64,000 nt of DNA. Origin: Chloroflexus aurantiacus J-10-fl (GTDB lineage Bacteria; Chloroflexota; Chloroflexia; Chloroflexales; Chloroflexaceae). The translations under genes were made by a program, and so were the position numbers. This document shows, in pieces, positions 15,720 through 26,539 of this stretch. The notes beneath the pieces were generated by a model, which saw nothing but the letters and a program-made list of their open reading frames with translations, did not search any database and was not told the origin of the DNA. Location of the stretch: contig NC_010175.1 in NCBI RefSeq assembly GCF_000018865.1, forward strand, positions 186,001-250,000. The letters are read 5' to 3'. Numbering within the stretch: position 1 is the first letter of the stretch; the number at the start of each line of letters is the position of its first letter.

Positions 15720-17462
15720 ATGACCAAACCTCTTACCGGCGCCCAGATTATGTGTGAAGCCCTCATCCGGGAGGGAGTCGAAGTGATGTTCGGCATTCCC
15801 GGCGGTGCCATCATGCCCTTCTACTACGCGATGTGGGATTATCGCGACCGGCTGCGCCACGTGTTGTGTCGCCACGAGCAGGGAGCCGGTCACGCCGCCG
15901 AGGGGTATGCCCGTGCCACCGGCAAGATCGGGGTCTGTATCGGCACCAGTGGCCCCGGCGCGACCAATCTGGTTACGCCAATTGCCGATGCGATGATGGA
16001 CAGTACGCCCTTGCTGGCAATTACCGGACAGGTCGGCAGTCACGTTCTCGGTAAGGATGCCTTCCAGGAGACGGACATTACCGGAATTACGATGCCGATT
16101 ACCAAGCACAATTATCTGGTGAAGAATGTCGATGAGCTGGCCTATGTCTTCAAAGAGGCAATTTACATCGCAACAACCGGACGACCCGGCCCGGTGCTGA
16201 TCGACATTACCAAAGATGCAATGCAGAAGACGACGGTACCGAACTGGGACATCAAGCTCAATCTGCCCGGTTACAAGCCAACCTATCATGGAAACCGTCG
16301 TCAGATTCGGGAAGCGATTAAGCTGCTGATCAGCGCGAAGAAGCCGTTGATCATCGCCGGTCACGGCATCATCATGGCGGGTGCGCACCGCGAGCTGCAA
16401 GAGTTTGCCGAACGGTTGCGGATTCCGGTGATTACCACCCTGCACGGCATTGGCGCTATCCCCGAAAATCATCCGTTGAGCATTGGTATGCCGGGTATGC
16501 ACGGCTGGGTGCATGTCAATCGCGCTATTCAGGAGTGTGATGTTCTCTTTAACATCGGCGGTCGTTTCGACGACCGGGTGACCGGTAAGGCCAGTACCTT
16601 TGCTCCCAACGCCCGCATCATTCACGTTGACATTGATCCCTCTGAGATTGGTAAGAACGTGCGAGTTGACGTGCCGATTGTCGGCGACGCCCGGCTGGTG
16701 TTGCAGGCATTCCTGGAGGATTTGCCCCCACCCAGCGAGCTGGCCGATCTGCACACGCATGCTTCGGACTGGATGGAGCACATCCGCGAGATGCAGGATA
16801 AGCACCAGGGGAAGCAGCAGTACAAGAACCGGGCCGCGATGGTAAATATGGCCTTGCCGCCGCACGATGTCTACGAGGCGCTGAGCCGCACTCTGAACGC
16901 ACGTGGCAACTATCGGGTGGTCACCGATGTCGGTCAGCACCAAATGTGGGCAGCCCAATTGATCGACTGGAACCACGGCCCACGCACGCATATTACATCG
17001 GGTGGTGCCGGAACGATGGGTTTTGCAGTGCCGGCAGCCATGGGCGTGGCAATCGCCTGCCCCAACGATACGGTCTGGGCTATTGTCGGTGACGGTGGCT
17101 TCCAGATGACCAATCAAGAGATGGCGACCATCGTGCAGGAAGGGTTGAAGAATGTCAAGATCGCCGTCATCAACAACGGCTATCTCGGCATGGTGCGGCA
17201 GTGGCAGGAGCTGTTCGAGCACAAGCGGTACAGCGGGACACCTCTCTCTGGCCCCGACTTTGCCAAACTGGCAGAGGCTTACGGCTGGAAGGGTCTGACC
17301 GTCGAACGCAGCGAGGATGTGCAGGATGCCATTGATGAAGCCCACGCGACCGATGGCCCAGTCCTGATCGATTTCCGGGTCGAACGGGAGGTCAACGTCT
17401 TCCCGATGGTGCCCCAGAACAAGTCAATCGGCGAGATGATCCTGTCTGAGTCGCAGGCGTAG
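15720..17462 (+). CDS. ilvB: Acetolactate synthase, large (catalytic) subunit
   Basis: A 580-residue thiamine-diphosphate enzyme that joins two pyruvates to acetolactate, or pyruvate and 2-ketobutyrate to acetohydroxybutyrate. The catalytic glutamate is E53 in RHEQGAGHAAEGYARATG, the central FAD-binding domain follows, and the TPP/Mg site is GDGGFQMTNQEM from about residue 457 with its partner NNGYLGM. Length is normal for the family. AGGAG lies eight bases before the ATG; the frame is open back to 15567 but that part is not family-like. The gene is followed 38 bp later by ilvN, and expression is probably set by the attenuator at 15233-15385. Confidence 0.95.
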   Translation: MTKPLTGAQIMCEALIREGVEVMFGIPGGAIMPFYYAMWDYRDRLRHVLCRHEQGAGHAAEGYARATGKIGVCIGTSGPGATNLVTPIADAMMDSTPLLAITGQVGSHVLGKDAFQETDITGITMPITKHNYLVKNVDELAYVFKEAIYIATTGRPGPVLIDITKDAMQKTTVPNWDIKLNLPGYKPTYHGNRRQIREAIKLLISAKKPLIIAGHGIIMAGAHRELQEFAERLRIPVITTLHGIGAIPENHPLSIGMPGMHGWVHVNRAIQECDVLFNIGGRFDDRVTGKASTFAPNARIIHVDIDPSEIGKNVRVDVPIVGDARLVLQAFLEDLPPPSELADLHTHASDWMEHIREMQDKHQGKQQYKNRAAMVNMALPPHDVYEALSRTLNARGNYRVVTDVGQHQMWAAQLIDWNHGPRTHITSGGAGTMGFAVPAAMGVAIACPNDTVWAIVGDGGFQMTNQEMATIVQEGLKNVKIAVINNGYLGMVRQWQELFEHKRYSGTPLSGPDFAKLAEAYGWKGLTVERSEDVQDAIDEAHATDGPVLIDFRVEREVNVFPMVPQNKSIGEMILSESQA

Positions 17463-17500
17463 GGCGCAGACAACCTTGTGAGATGAAGGAGTAGCAGACA

Positions 17501-18040
17501 ATGAAGAAACATACCATCGTCGCCCTCGTGCAAGATCGACCCGGTGTGCTGAGTCGTGTGACCGGGTTGGTGCGCCGTCGCGGCTATAACATCGAAAGCC
17601 TGGCCGTTGGACACAGCGAGACCCCCGGCGTTAGCCGGCTGACGCTGGTTGTCGAGTCGGAAGATGTCGAGCAGGTGGTCAAGCAGCTCTACCGCCTGAT
17701 CGAAGTGATCAAGGTGAGCGATGTAACCGACGATCCGACGGTTGAGAGCGAAATGACCATGATCAAGCTGCATGCGCCACCGGCAGTACGCCACGAGATC
17801 ATCTCGATGTGCAGCGTCTTTGGGGCACGGATCGTCGATGTCGGCAGCAATACGATGATCGTCGAAATGACCGGTACGCCGGGCAAGGTCGAGAACTTCA
17901 TCGAGGTAGTACGTCCCTACGGGATCAAGGAAATGATGCGCACCGGTCGCATTGCCATGGTACGTGGCGCTCGCGGCCACAACGCCGGAGAGTACGTAGA
18001 GCCGGCAACGAATGGCGCATCCGTACCGGTTCTCAATTAA
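17501..18040 (+). CDS. ilvN: Acetolactate synthase, small (regulatory) subunit
   Basis: A 179-residue regulatory subunit. The N-terminal ACT domain (about residues 3-77) is typical: HTIVALVQDRPGVLSRVTGL, then YNIESLAVG. A second half (about 80-160) matches the C-terminal domain of bacterial ilvN/ilvH products. It binds valine and modulates the IlvB subunit. The gene sits 38 bp behind ilvB and ends 10 bp before a 12-bp hairpin that separates it from ilvC. The symbol ilvH is also used for this length class. Confidence 0.93.
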   Translation: MKKHTIVALVQDRPGVLSRVTGLVRRRGYNIESLAVGHSETPGVSRLTLVVESEDVEQVVKQLYRLIEVIKVSDVTDDPTVESEMTMIKLHAPPAVRHEIISMCSVFGARIVDVGSNTMIVEMTGTPGKVENFIEVVRPYGIKEMMRTGRIAMVRGARGHNAGEYVEPATNGASVPVLN

Positions 18041-18049
18041 TCGTTAGCT

Positions 18050-18078
18050 ACTGAGACGCCCGCTTTGGGCGTCTCAGT
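18050..18078 (+). terminator. Hairpin between ilvN and ilvC
   Basis: ACTGAGACGCCC (18050-18061) pairs perfectly with GGGCGTCTCAGT (18067-18078), loop GCTTT. The sequence after it (GGTTCTTA) is not a strong T-run, so it may be a partial terminator or a processing site that sets different ilvBN and ilvC levels. Confidence 0.55.
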
Positions 18079-18137
18079 GGTTCTTACATCGTGCGCGATG
18101 CAGCGGGCATCGCATGAGAGTGAGGAATTAGAGAATC

Positions 18138-19160
18138 ATGGCAGAACTGTACTACGACAATCAGGCCGATCTCAACCGCTTGAAGAACAAGCCGATTGCC
18201 ATCATCGGCTTCGGCAGCCAGGGTCACGCCCATGCCCGTAACCTCGCCGACAGCGGCCTCGATGTGCGCGTCGGTCTTTACCCCGGCTCGAAGAGCTGGG
18301 CCAAGGTCGAAGCTGCCGGGTTGAAAGTGATGACGGTAGCCGAGGCTGCCCGCGAAGCGCAGATCGTGATGATCCTGACCCCTGACATCGGCCAGGCCGA
18401 CCTCTACCGCGAGCATATTGCACCGGCAATGGAACCCGGTAAAACGCTTATGTTCGCGCACGGGTTCAATATTCGCTTTGGTCAGATCATCCCGCCCCAG
18501 GGTATCGATGTCAGCATGGTCGCGCCGAAAGCGCCCGGTCATCGAGTACGCGAGGTCTTCGTGCAGGGTGGTGGCGTTCCGGCACTGATTGCGGTTGAGC
18601 AAGATGCGACTGGAGGAGCATTTGAAGATGCGCTCGCCTACGCCAAAGGACTTGGCTGCACCCGTGCCGGGGTGTTGCGCACAACCTTTGCCGAAGAGAC
18701 CGAGACCGACCTCTTCGGCGAACAGGTTGTCTTGTGCGGTGGCGTGAGTGCGCTGGTCAAGGCCGCCTTCGAGACCCTGGTCGAGGCCGGCTATCAGCCA
18801 GAAGTTGCCTACTTCGAGTGTATGCACGAGCTGAAGCTGATCGTTGACCTCTTCTACCAGGGTGGTCTCAACTACATGCGCTACTCGGTCAGCGATACCG
18901 CTGAGTGGGGCGATTACACAGCGGGGCCGAAGATCATTACCGATCAGACCCGTGCCGCTATGCGCCAGATTCTGGCCGACATCCAGAGCGGTGCCTTTGC
19001 CGAAGACTGGATCGATGAGAATCACAATGGCCGACCGCGCTTCAACGCCTACCGACAGGCTGATATTAACCATCCGATTGAGCAGATTGGTCGTGAGCTG
19101 CGCCGCATGATGCCTTTCGTCAACCCGCGCGAAGTCAAGCCGGGTGAAGGTGGCGCCTGA
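18138..19160 (+). CDS. ilvC: Ketol-acid reductoisomerase (NADP+), class I
   Basis: A 340-residue short-form enzyme that rearranges and reduces acetolactate to dihydroxyisovalerate. The dinucleotide loop is [13 protein letters not shown] (from residue 24) and the following [13 protein letters not shown] has the serine pattern of NADPH-dependent members. The knotted C-terminal domain has [12 protein letters not shown], with the two-magnesium acidic residues, and [13 protein letters not shown]-like helices (here [13 protein letters not shown]). GTGAGGA stands before the ATG. It lies between ilvN and leuA on the same strand. Confidence 0.95.
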   Translation: MAELYYDNQADLNRLKNKPIAIIGFGSQGHAHARNLADSGLDVRVGLYPGSKSWAKVEAAGLKVMTVAEAAREAQIVMILTPDIGQADLYREHIAPAMEPGKTLMFAHGFNIRFGQIIPPQGIDVSMVAPKAPGHRVREVFVQGGGVPALIAVEQDATGGAFEDALAYAKGLGCTRAGVLRTTFAEETETDLFGEQVVLCGGVSALVKAAFETLVEAGYQPEVAYFECMHELKLIVDLFYQGGLNYMRYSVSDTAEWGDYTAGPKIITDQTRAAMRQILADIQSGAFAEDWIDENHNGRPRFNAYRQADINHPIEQIGRELRRMMPFVNPREVKPGEGGA

Positions 19161-19231
19161 GAGTAGATTGCATAGATCGTGGCCGGTAGTTGCTCCGGCC
19201 ACGACACACCACCACATCACAGGAGGTACCC

Positions 19232-20938
19232 ATGAGCAACACGACTGAACCGAGTGTAGAGTACGTCCGTATCTTTGACACAACCCTGCGCGATGGTGAA
19301 CAGGCTCCCGGCTGTACGATGACTCTGGAAGAGAAGCTGGAGGTTGCCCGCCAGTTGGCCCGGCTGCGGGTTGACATTATCGAGGCCGGTTTTCCGGCAG
19401 CTTCCCCCGGCGACTGGGCAGCAGTGCACGAAATTGCCCGCGAAATTGGTACTCCCGACGGCCCGATTATCGCTGCGCTGGCGCGTGCCAATCGCGACGA
19501 CATCGACAAGGCGTGGAGTGCAATTCAGCCGGCGGCCAAAAAGCGCATTCACACGTTTATGTCAACTTCAGACATCCATCTGGAATATCAATTTCGCAAG
19601 ACACGTGCCGAAGCTCTGGCCCTGATTCACGAGATGGTCAGCTATGCACGCTCGCTGTGCGAAGATGTCGAATTCTCACCGATGGATGCCGGTCGTACCG
19701 ATCCGCTCTTCCTGCGTGAAGCGGTAGCAGTGGCAGTGGCCGCCGGCGCAACGACGCTCAATATTCCTGATACAGTTGGGTACCTCACCCCTGACGAGTA
19801 CGGGGCGATGATCCGTGATCTACGCGAGAATGTACCGGGCATCGAACGCTGTATCCTCTCGACCCACTGCCACGACGATCTGGGCATGGCGGTCGCCAAC
19901 TCGCTGGCCGGCGTGCGGGCAGGGGCGCGGCAGGTCGAATGTACCATCAACGGCATCGGCGAACGGGCCGGTAACGCTTCGCTCGAAGAAGTGGTGATGG
20001 CCCTGCACACTCGTCAGCAGTACTACGGTCTGCGCACTCGCGTAGAGACGCGCGAAATTGCTCGCACATCGCGCCTGGTGAGCAGCTTCATCGGCGTACC
20101 GGTACCGCCCAACAAGGCCATTGTCGGTGCCAATGCCTTCGCCCACGAGTCGGGCATTCACCAGGATGGCGTCTTGAAGTACCGGCAAACGTATGAAATT
20201 ATGAGTGCCGAGACGGTTGGTCTCGACAGCAATACCCTGGTGCTCGGCAAGCACTCTGGACGCCACGCTTTCCGCAAGTATCTGGAAGAGAAGGGCTACA
20301 AGCTCAATGAGGAAGAATTCCAGCACGTCTTTGCCCGCTTCAAAGACTTGTGTGACCGCAAGAAGAAGGTTGATGACCGCGATATCGAGGCGCTGATCGC
20401 CGGTGAGATGCAGCATACGCCTGAACTATACAAACTCGATCACGTCCAGTATGCGTCGGGTATCGGCATGATCCCCACGGCGACTGTACGGCTGATCGGC
20501 CCTGATGGGCAGACCAGGATTGACAGCGCCCAGGGTACCGGCCCGGTTGATGCGGTCTACCAGGCAATCAACCGCATTATTCAGCGTCCGAACGAGTTGA
20601 TCGAGTTCTCGATCAATGCGATCACCGAAGGGCTTGATGCAGTCGCTGAAGTGACTGTGCGTATTCGCGAACAGGGTGCACCGGCCCGGTTGAACGAGAG
20701 CAGCAGTACCGCAACCAGCCTGACCGGTCGCCGACCGGCGCAGCAAATCTTTAGTGGGTACGGTGTACATACCGATACGATTGTGGCCGCTGCGCAAGCC
20801 TACATGGCGGCCCTCAACAAGATGCTGGCTGCCCGTCAGGAGCGAATCAAGGCTGAGGCAGTGGCGTATGCCGCCGGCTACAGCGGAGAAAGCGGGACAC
20901 TGCCGGTTGACATCTTCGGCGGTAGTACGCTTGGGTAG
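19232..20938 (+). CDS. leuA: 2-Isopropylmalate synthase
   Basis: A 568-residue DRE-TIM metallolyase that condenses acetyl-CoA with 2-ketoisovalerate. The N-terminal [13 protein letters not shown], the metal-binding [18 protein letters not shown] and [15 protein letters not shown] are all intact, as is the HESGIHQDG of the linker region. The C-terminal LeuA allosteric domain (about residues 410-550) is present, so leucine feedback is likely. A citramalate synthase or homocitrate synthase reading is less likely given the position between ilvC and leuCD. AGGAGG lies six bases before the ATG; the frame upstream to 19190 is not family-like. Confidence 0.92.
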   Translation: MSNTTEPSVEYVRIFDTTLRDGEQAPGCTMTLEEKLEVARQLARLRVDIIEAGFPAASPGDWAAVHEIAREIGTPDGPIIAALARANRDDIDKAWSAIQPAAKKRIHTFMSTSDIHLEYQFRKTRAEALALIHEMVSYARSLCEDVEFSPMDAGRTDPLFLREAVAVAVAAGATTLNIPDTVGYLTPDEYGAMIRDLRENVPGIERCILSTHCHDDLGMAVANSLAGVRAGARQVECTINGIGERAGNASLEEVVMALHTRQQYYGLRTRVETREIARTSRLVSSFIGVPVPPNKAIVGANAFAHESGIHQDGVLKYRQTYEIMSAETVGLDSNTLVLGKHSGRHAFRKYLEEKGYKLNEEEFQHVFARFKDLCDRKKKVDDRDIEALIAGEMQHTPELYKLDHVQYASGIGMIPTATVRLIGPDGQTRIDSAQGTGPVDAVYQAINRIIQRPNELIEFSINAITEGLDAVAEVTVRIREQGAPARLNESSSTATSLTGRRPAQQIFSGYGVHTDTIVAAAQAYMAALNKMLAARQERIKAEAVAYAAGYSGESGTLPVDIFGGSTLG

Positions 20939-20950
20939 ATGATCTTGTGC

Positions 20951-20986
20951 GATCCTGACGGGAAGCATATACTTCCCGCCAGGATC
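20951..20986 (+). terminator. Hairpin behind leuA
   Basis: GATCCTG-A-CGGGAAG (20951-20965) pairs with CTTCCCG-C-CAGGATC (20972-20986) with one mismatch, loop of six. It lacks a T-run. It may end the ilv-leuA transcript before pheA. Confidence 0.5.
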
Positions 20987-21060
20987 GGTTAACCACGACA
21001 CCGGGATGCCACAAGCGTAACCTGGCATCTCATCTGCAACACACCTGCGTCAGTACACGT

Positions 21061-21915
21061 ATGCAAACCATTGCCTACCTCGGCCCACCGGGAACCTTCA
21101 GCGAAGAAGCAGCGCTTGCCTATGCCGCAGGGCGCGAGGCACGACTGCTGCCGCTGGCCAGTATTCCGGCTGTGGTCACAGCCATTGAAACGGAAGCGGC
21201 AACCGTTGGGGTGTTGCCGATTGAAAACCTGTTGGAAGGTAGCGTCAGCTATACGCTTGATCTGCTGATCCACGAGACGAATTTGCAAATCGCCGGCGAG
21301 ATTGTTGTGCCAATTCGCCAGTATCTCCTGGCCCGACCCGGTTTACAACTGAGCGATATTAAAGTGCTGTACGCGCATCCGCAATCACTGGCCCAGTGTC
21401 GGCGCTTTGTTGAGCGCTGCCTGCCCGGCGTGGCTACCGTCGCTTCGCTGAGCAATTCGGCTGCCCCCGCCGAGGCGATGGCTGATGAACGTCCGGCGGC
21501 GGCAATTGGCACACTGCGCGCAGCCGAACTGGTCGGTGCAACGATCCTGGCCCGTGAGATTGCCGATAGCCCTCACAATGTGACGCGCTTCATTGTGCTG
21601 GCCCGCGAAGATGCCCCGCCCACCGGTGATGACAAAACCAGTTTCTGTTTTGGGTTCACCCGCGAGGATCGACCCGGCAGTCTGGTGAGCGCCCTCCAGG
21701 AGCTGGCCGTCGAAAATATTAATATGACGAAGCTCGAATCGCGCCCAACCCGTGCGATTCTTGGTCAATACATCTTTCTGGTTGACATCAATGGACACCG
21801 CCGCGAACCACACGTTGCCCGTGCCCTCGAACGCATTCGCCTGCATACGGGCATGCTGAAAATCTTTGGTAGCTATCCGCGCTGGCGTGGCGCTAATGGT
21901 AATCATGCGTCGTAG
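21061..21915 (+). CDS. pheA: Prephenate dehydratase
   Basis: A 284-residue monofunctional enzyme that turns prephenate into phenylpyruvate. The catalytic domain runs from AYLGPPGTFSEEAA through VLPIENLLEGSVSYTLDLL to NVTRFIVLARE, with the conserved threonine. The C-terminal ACT domain (about residues 195-275) carries the ESRPTR motif and should bind phenylalanine. No chorismate mutase part is fused. The gene sits between leuA and leuC, 25 bp before leuC, so aromatic and leucine genes may share a transcript; this mixture is worth noting. No clear ribosome site is visible before the ATG. Confidence 0.9.
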   Translation: MQTIAYLGPPGTFSEEAALAYAAGREARLLPLASIPAVVTAIETEAATVGVLPIENLLEGSVSYTLDLLIHETNLQIAGEIVVPIRQYLLARPGLQLSDIKVLYAHPQSLAQCRRFVERCLPGVATVASLSNSAAPAEAMADERPAAAIGTLRAAELVGATILAREIADSPHNVTRFIVLAREDAPPTGDDKTSFCFGFTREDRPGSLVSALQELAVENINMTKLESRPTRAILGQYIFLVDINGHRREPHVARALERIRLHTGMLKIFGSYPRWRGANGNHAS

Positions 21916-21939
21916 GTTGCGGCAAGGAGGAGAGCAAAG

Positions 21940-23364
21940 ATGAACAAACCGCGCACCCTGTTTGAGAAAGTCTGGGAAGCACATCTGGTACGACCAGAAA
22001 CCGCTGAAACGCCTGCCGTGCTCTACATTGATCTGCACCTCATTCACGAGGTAACCTCACCGCAGGCGTTTACTGAATTACGCCAGCGCGGGCTGCGGGT
22101 TCGCCGACCCGACAAGACGCTGGCGACGATGGATCACAGCACACCGACAACGCCGCGTAATCATCTGGGCATTATTCCCGTCGTTGATCCAATGGCAATC
22201 AGCCAGCTTGAACAATTACGAAAAAACTGCGCCGAGTTTGGGATTCCACTGTTTGAATTGGGTGACGAGAATCAGGGCATTGTGCACGTCATTGGGCCAG
22301 AGCAAGGATTGACGCAACCGGGGATGACCATCGTTTGTGGTGATAGTCACACCAGCACGCACGGCGCTTTTGGTGCGTTGGCCTTCGGCATTGGCACCTC
22401 GGAAGTCGGCCATGTGCTGGCAACCCAATGCCTGCTCCAACGCAAGCCAAAGACGTGTGCGGTACGGATTGATGGCCGGCTGGGGCCAGGGGTCACTGCC
22501 AAGGACATCATTCTGGCGTTGATCGCCAAATACGGCGTCGGCGGCGGTACGGGGTACGTCTTTGAGTACATGGGTGAAGCGATCCGTGCGCTGTCGATGG
22601 AAGAGCGGATGACGATCTGCAATATGAGCATCGAGGGTGGGGCACGGGCCGGTATGGTCGCACCCGACGATACGACCTTCGAGTATATCGCCGGTAGGCC
22701 CTTTGCGCCGAAGGGGGCCGATTTCGAGGCCGCTGTGGCACGCTGGCGAACACTCCCCAGTGACGAGGGGGCAACCTTCGATCACGAGTTAACCCTCTCG
22801 GCCAGTGAACTGAAACCAATGATTACCTACGGTACCAACCCGGGTATGGGCATTCCCATTGACGCCCCAGTTCCACGCCCGGAGGATATGCCCGATGCAC
22901 GGAGCCGGGCGGCACTCGACAAGGCGCTGGCGTACATGGGGCTTGAACCGGGCAAACCGCTCCTGGGCCACCCGGTTGATGTTGTCTTCATCGGTTCCTG
23001 CACCAACTCGCGCCTGTCAGATTTGCGGCAGGCAGCCCAGTTTTTCCGTGGACGCAAGGTAGCCCCCGGCGTGCGAGTAATGGTGGTTCCCGGATCGCAG
23101 CAGGTCAAGCGCGCTGCCGAGGCCGAAGGGTTAGATCGCATCTTCAAAGAAGCCGGTGCCGAATGGCGTGAAGCCGGTTGCAGCGCCTGTCTGGGCATGA
23201 ACGACGACAAAGTGCCACCGGGTAAATACGCTGTCAGCACCTCGAACCGCAACTTTGAGGGTCGGCAGGGGCCGGGAGCACGCACGATGCTGGCCAGTCC
23301 ACTCACCGCAGCAGCGGCAGCCATCACAGGCGTGGTTACCGATCCGCGCACGTTGTTGAACTAG
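21940..23364 (+). CDS. leuC: 3-Isopropylmalate dehydratase, large subunit
   Basis: A 474-residue aconitase-family protein that, with LeuD, isomerises 2- to 3-isopropylmalate. The 4Fe-4S cysteines are seen in [14 protein letters not shown] and [16 protein letters not shown] near residue 66, [19 protein letters not shown] and [11 protein letters not shown] are standard LeuC signatures. AAGGAGGAG precedes the ATG. The stop is 11 bp before the leuD start, so the subunits are co-expressed. No leuB is found in the window. Confidence 0.95.
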   Translation: MNKPRTLFEKVWEAHLVRPETAETPAVLYIDLHLIHEVTSPQAFTELRQRGLRVRRPDKTLATMDHSTPTTPRNHLGIIPVVDPMAISQLEQLRKNCAEFGIPLFELGDENQGIVHVIGPEQGLTQPGMTIVCGDSHTSTHGAFGALAFGIGTSEVGHVLATQCLLQRKPKTCAVRIDGRLGPGVTAKDIILALIAKYGVGGGTGYVFEYMGEAIRALSMEERMTICNMSIEGGARAGMVAPDDTTFEYIAGRPFAPKGADFEAAVARWRTLPSDEGATFDHELTLSASELKPMITYGTNPGMGIPIDAPVPRPEDMPDARSRAALDKALAYMGLEPGKPLLGHPVDVVFIGSCTNSRLSDLRQAAQFFRGRKVAPGVRVMVVPGSQQVKRAAEAEGLDRIFKEAGAEWREAGCSACLGMNDDKVPPGKYAVSTSNRNFEGRQGPGARTMLASPLTAAAAAITGVVTDPRTLLN

Positions 23365-23375
23365 AAGAGGCTCTC

Positions 23376-23981
23376 GTGGAACCAGTTTCAACCATTACCG
23401 GCAAAGCCGTCGTGTTACCGGTAGAGAATATTGATACCGATCAGATCATCCCAGCCCGCTTTCTCAAAGTGACCGACCGCAGCGGTCTGGCTGCCGGTCT
23501 CTTCGAGGCGTGGCGCTACCAGGCGGACGGCACACCCAATCCCGATTTTCCGCTGAACCGACCGGAAGCTGCCGGGGCAACCATTCTGATCAGTGGGCGT
23601 AATTTTGGCTGTGGCAGCTCGCGCGAGCACGCCCCCTGGGCATTGCAGGACTACGGATTCAAAGCCGTGCTGGCACCATCGTTTGCCGACATCTTTCGCA
23701 GTAATTCGCTCAAGATTGGCTTGCTGCCGGTAACGATTGACCAGGCGGTCTACGATGAACTGGTTGCCCGTTATGCGGCTGATCCGCAGATGCATCTGAC
23801 GATTGATCTGGCAACACAGACGGTGACATTACCGGATGGCCGACAGGTGCATTTTCCGATTGATGCCTTCAGCAAATACTGCCTGCTGCATGGGGTCGAT
23901 CAACTCGGCTTCTTGCTCCAACAGGAAGAGGCGATTATCGCCTACGAAGCCAGCCATCCGCAGCCGGTGACGACTCGCTGA
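23376..23981 (+). CDS. leuD: 3-Isopropylmalate dehydratase, small subunit
   Basis: A 201-residue swivel-domain partner of Leu[14 protein letters not shown] near the N-terminus and [21 protein letters not shown] in the substrate loop are the family signatures. The best start is GTG at 23376, with GAGG about seven bases upstream. It is the last gene of this block; downstream lies a repeat-rich, gene-free kilobase. Confidence 0.94.
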   Translation: MEPVSTITGKAVVLPVENIDTDQIIPARFLKVTDRSGLAAGLFEAWRYQADGTPNPDFPLNRPEAAGATILISGRNFGCGSSREHAPWALQDYGFKAVLAPSFADIFRSNSLKIGLLPVTIDQAVYDELVARYAADPQMHLTIDLATQTVTLPDGRQVHFPIDAFSKYCLLHGVDQLGFLLQQEEAIIAYEASHPQPVTTR

Positions 23982-25031
23982 GCACGAGGAGAGGGCACGA
24001 CGTATATCAAGTCTCGGCTGATAGTGCGCATCATTCTGGCTATCGGAACTGTGCTGGCGCACCACCGGGTGCGACACCGGCGAGTCGTTGGTAGGTCGGC
24101 GCCGTCAACTGAATTCATGCGCAGTCGCGTTCAGGTACAGCACTGGCGTGACATGAACGAGCGTGATACGCCAGTGCTGGTTGCAGCAGAGTGATGCGCC
24201 ACACCCCGTTGGGGTTCAAGGGCGGACACAACATCTATGCGCCTGGGCAAGAGATAGGACGTGAGGACGCTCTGAACGCCCTCACCCCCGGCCCCTCTCC
24301 CGCGCTGCGGCGCGCGGGAGAGGGGAGATCAGAAGCATGCGCTGGGGCTGCCTGATACGATAGCCGTTGTACTGGATCACATCTTCATCGATACCGTGCA
24401 TCACTGCTGATGGACGCATTGTTGCGCATCGACCCAGTGATGAGATTTGCCGACTGAGTAGTCCATCATTCGTCATCGGACGAGAGCGAAAAGTGGCTGA
24501 TAGGCAGGCCGGACGTCTGCTCCACAACCTACACCACCGCTCACGCGCCGTCGACTCATCACGGATGATCAGACCCGACGGACGCGATCTACCCGCACAG
24601 TATCCCCATGACTCGCGTGAAAACCGCTACAACATGCCCCTGATCGTCAGCACGGCTGGCGCGGCAGCATGGCTGCCGCACTCCAAACAATGCGCCACGG
24701 GCAATCCTGTCTGGCAACGGTATCCTCGCTGAAACGTGTGACTACTGTGTGGGGAGTAGGAACGCTGGTTGCACACTTCCGTGTGCAGGTGTGGTGGCAG
24801 GGTGATTATCGGATTACGGGTTATACACGCTACGACACCAGATTTGATATTAGCGCATATTTGCTGTCCCTACCCGAACCCATCGTAAGCAGGCGAATAG
24901 GGAGAGGGACGTAATGCAGAGCACGCACCTCTCCTCTCTCCCGCGCCTCGCCCCTGCTGGGAAGGGTACCACTCTCCACCGGCTTGAAGTAACCGGTGCG
25001 CGGTGACCAGTCTGATAAGGATCTCAGCCTA
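23982..25031. other. Gene-free repeat region behind leuD
   Basis: No supportable gene in about 1 kb. It holds a strong palindrome, CCCCTCTCCCGCGC (24292-24305) with GCGCGGGAGAGGGG (24312-24325), and a copy of the GCGGCAGCATGGCTGCCGC core at 24661-24688. The stretch CCTGATACGATAGCCGTTGTA at 24350 resembles 4320-4345 inside the inserted element. Confidence 0.55.
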
Positions 25032-26369
25032 TCACCCTGCTGCGCGCGCTGCGGCAAAAACAGTCTCGCTTAACGTTGGATAGGCGGCAAAGACGGCTGC
25101 CAGATCGGCCAGGGTAGCCCCGGTCTGGATCGCCAGGGCAACCGGGGCCAGTAGATCGGCAGCATGATCGCCCACTGCTACCCCACCGCGAACCTGGCGC
25201 GTGATCGGATCAAAGGTCAGCTCGATCCAGCCAGATGTCTCTGCACCAAGGTAGGACTTGAGCGACGAGCCATATTCAGCGCGGATACGTGACAGCTCTG
25301 TATCCATGACCAGTCCCACCTGGGCAACTTCAGGCACAGTGTAGACGGCATGCACGATGGTGTGCGGGCAATACCCCGGTGCCGGCAGATCGGCAGCGGT
25401 GCGCCCGGCGATCCACGCCTGCGCCAGCGCACGGTTCGCCAGCATCGGCCCGCCCGCCGCATCGCCGACCGCGAAGATGTGGTTGACTGGCGTGCGTCCG
25501 TAGTTGTCAACGGTTAGCTGACCATTCGCCTCAACGGTCAGGCCGGCGGCACTGAGGTTGAGCCGGCTCAGATCGGGTGTGCGGCCAATCGCCAGGAATG
25601 CCATGGCCGCCGTATAGGTAGTGCCATCTGCCGCGAGAACGCTTACCCCCTCTTCCGTGCGCTCGGCCCGTTCGACATCAACCTGATGTATCTCGACACC
25701 GTGTGCCTGCATCGCTGCGGCCAGGGTTGAACGGGCGTTGGTGGCAAACATCGGCAAAACGCCAGGGCTACCGACCAGCCAGGTCACTTTGACACCCAGC
25801 CGACTGAAGAGCGAGGCAAATTCGCTGCCGGTCGGGCCACCACCGATTACGATAATGTCGTCGGGAAGGGTATGGAGATGGCTGGCAAAGCGCGGCGCGA
25901 TGATCCGCTGCCCGTCCGGTTTCATCGTCGGGGGGAAGCGGGGAACAGAACCGGTCGCAATAATGATGACATCGGCGGTTATCGTCTGCTGGCCTGCCTG
26001 AGTCTGGATTGTCAATTCGTGAGGACTGCTGAAGGCGGCAACCCCCTGCATAACGGTTACGCCAGCCGCCTGCAACCGCTGCTGCTCGTGATCACTCCAT
26101 CGCGTTGCAACGTGTTTGATCCGTTGTAAGACGGCTGTCGGATCGACCTGCACCCCGTTAACCGCCACGCCCTCGCCGGCTGCCGCCGTCGCGATACCGG
26201 CAACCTCAGCGGCATGGAGCCATACTTTGCTCGGTAGCAGGCTATCCCAACCGGTACGACCGCCAATTGGCCCTTCGCTGACCAGTGTTACCTTTGTGTT
26301 GCCCTGGGCGGCAGCAACTGCTGCTTCCACACCGGCAGCCCCACCGCCAATCACGACAATCTGCTTCAT
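25032..26369 (-). CDS. FAD-dependent pyridine nucleotide oxidoreductase without the redox disulfide
   Basis: A 445-residue protein with the two-dinucleotide fold of the dihydrolipoamide dehydrogenase group: FAD loop IVVIGGGAAGVEAA, NAD(P) loop VIGGGPTGSEFASLFSRLG, and FAVGDAAGGPMLANRA. The usual C-x4-C active-site pair is missing: the segment reads GGRTGWDSLLPSK. The catalytic histidine of the C-terminal HPTLSE motif is also changed (YPTLSE). It therefore cannot be a lipoamide dehydrogenase or mercuric reductase and is closer in logic to the mycobacterial LpdA quinone reductases, which also lost the pair. GGAGAGG stands before the ATG at 26369. Confidence 0.8.
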   Translation of the reverse strand: MKQIVVIGGGAAGVEAAVAAAQGNTKVTLVSEGPIGGRTGWDSLLPSKVWLHAAEVAGIATAAAGEGVAVNGVQVDPTAVLQRIKHVATRWSDHEQQRLQAAGVTVMQGVAAFSSPHELTIQTQAGQQTITADVIIIATGSVPRFPPTMKPDGQRIIAPRFASHLHTLPDDIIVIGGGPTGSEFASLFSRLGVKVTWLVGSPGVLPMFATNARSTLAAAMQAHGVEIHQVDVERAERTEEGVSVLAADGTTYTAAMAFLAIGRTPDLSRLNLSAAGLTVEANGQLTVDNYGRTPVNHIFAVGDAAGGPMLANRALAQAWIAGRTAADLPAPGYCPHTIVHAVYTVPEVAQVGLVMDTELSRIRAEYGSSLKSYLGAETSGWIELTFDPITRQVRGGVAVGDHAADLLAPVALAIQTGATLADLAAVFAAYPTLSETVFAAARAAG

Positions 26370-26539
26370 AACGCCTCTCCGTATGTTCGATGAAGATAAT
26401 GCTCCTACCTGTCCGGTGATTACCTGTATATTCACCCACTATATAAGGTGATGCAATCAGCCGCCGAAAGGTTACAAGCGGACGGCGGATCGGCGGTGAG
26501 CAGCAGGTTGAGGAGGCAGCGGGTTGATACAGGTCGGCG

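Noticed and set aside
15696-17345. Long open frame on the minus strand across ilvB
   Set aside because: It mirrors a strongly supported catalytic gene; its protein is rich in His, Gly and Asp without any domain, typical of the reverse strand of a GC-rich gene.
18084-19283. 399-codon minus-strand frame across ilvC
   Set aside because: Shadow of ilvC; no family likeness.
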